From contig JAICRQ010000243.1 in NCBI GenBank assembly GCA_025966435.1, forward strand, positions 1 to 5,846: a stretch of 5,846 nucleotides of DNA. Direction: 5' to 3'. Below, piece after piece: positions 5,548 to 5,846 of this stretch. Numbering within the stretch: the stretch's first letter is position 1; every line of letters starts with the position of its first letter. The DNA comes from Anaerolineales bacterium. Its GTDB lineage: Bacteria; Chloroflexota; Anaerolineae; Anaerolineales; Villigracilaceae. The notes below the pieces were generated by a model. The model did not search any database. It saw only the letters and a program-made list of their open reading frames with translations, and was not told the DNA's origin. The position numbers and the translations under genes are program-made.

Positions 5548-5846
5548 ATGAGCGAAGTCACAGTGATCGGTCTGGGAAATATGGGGTCGGCATTAGCACG
5601 CGCATTACTAGACGCTGCGCAGGGGCGTGCTGTCACTGTGTGGAATCGCAACCCGGAGAAAGCTGCACCGCTGGTGAATAAGGGCGCGGTGCTGGCTTCC
5701 AGCCTGTCAGCCGCCATCACGGATAGCCCGATCATCATGGTGTGTGTGACGAACTACGCGGCGGCAAATCACATTCTTAATGAAGTTGTAACCGATCTTC
5801 CAGGCAAGTTACTGGTTCAGTTCACTACTGGTTCCCCGCAGGATGC
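5548..5846 (+). CDS. NAD(P)-dependent oxidoreductase, imine reductase / beta-hydroxyacid dehydrogenase-like (3' truncated by window)
   Basis: The frame is open from ATG 5548 to the window edge, giving 99 full codons of a protein usually near 290-300 residues. The N-terminal Rossmann motif GLGNMG lies at residues 8-13. VWNR at 31-34 puts an Asn-Arg pair at the end of the second beta strand, which usually favours NADPH. The segments VCVTNYAAA (65-73) and QFTTGSP (91-97) resemble imine reductases (NLTSGTP-like motif) more than classical 3-hydroxyisobutyrate dehydrogenases. The catalytic residues and the C-terminal helical dimerisation domain are beyond the window, so substrate class cannot be fixed. 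Expected to be cytosolic. It is preceded by its own ribosome binding site and separated from the exported-protein gene by a hairpin, so it probably begins its own transcription unit, although no convincing promoter was found. Confidence 0.85.
   Translation, partial: MSEVTVIGLGNMGSALARALLDAAQGRAVTVWNRNPEKAAPLVNKGAVLASSLSAAITDSPIIMVCVTNYAAANHILNEVVTDLPGKLLVQFTTGSPQD

Overview
The window looks like an ordinary chromosomal stretch of a bacterium with roughly balanced to moderately high GC. The clearest taxonomic hint is the large XRE-type helix-turn-helix / NB-ARC-type STAND ATPase / TPR regulator, an architecture that is very common in Chloroflexota (Anaerolineae and relatives) and also seen in actinobacteria. 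This assignment is inference from protein style, not from a marker gene. No rRNA, tRNA, CRISPR array, insertion sequence, integrase or phage gene is visible.

Layout from left to right: (1) the 3' end of a zinc-independent quinone-oxidoreductase-like MDR dehydrogenase on the + strand; (2) a strong hairpin in the convergent gap, which can terminate from both sides; (3) a complete YcaQ-like DNA glycosylase gene on the - strand, with a TATAAT-like -10 upstream; (4) a 395-base non-coding gap with two minus-strand terminator-like hairpins and one further imperfect hairpin; (5) a complete STAND regulator gene on the - strand, probably starting at a TTG codon; (6) a short divergent control region holding a 10-bp inverted repeat over the likely TTG start and a 9-bp direct repeat with 11-bp period; (7) a small exported protein of unknown function on the + strand; (8) a 13-bp perfect hairpin; (9) the first 99 codons of an imine-reductase-like NAD(P)-dependent oxidoreductase on the + strand, cut by the window edge.

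The genes do not form one operon. Terminators separate nearly every unit. The only pair that invites a functional link is the STAND regulator and the divergently transcribed exported protein, which share a control region of about 127 bases rich in repeats. A link by autoregulation or cross-regulation is a hypothesis only. I do not see clear evidence of a new multi-gene system. The most worthwhile signals are the repeat architecture of that divergent region, the unassigned exported protein, and the QxD active-site signature of the glycosylase.
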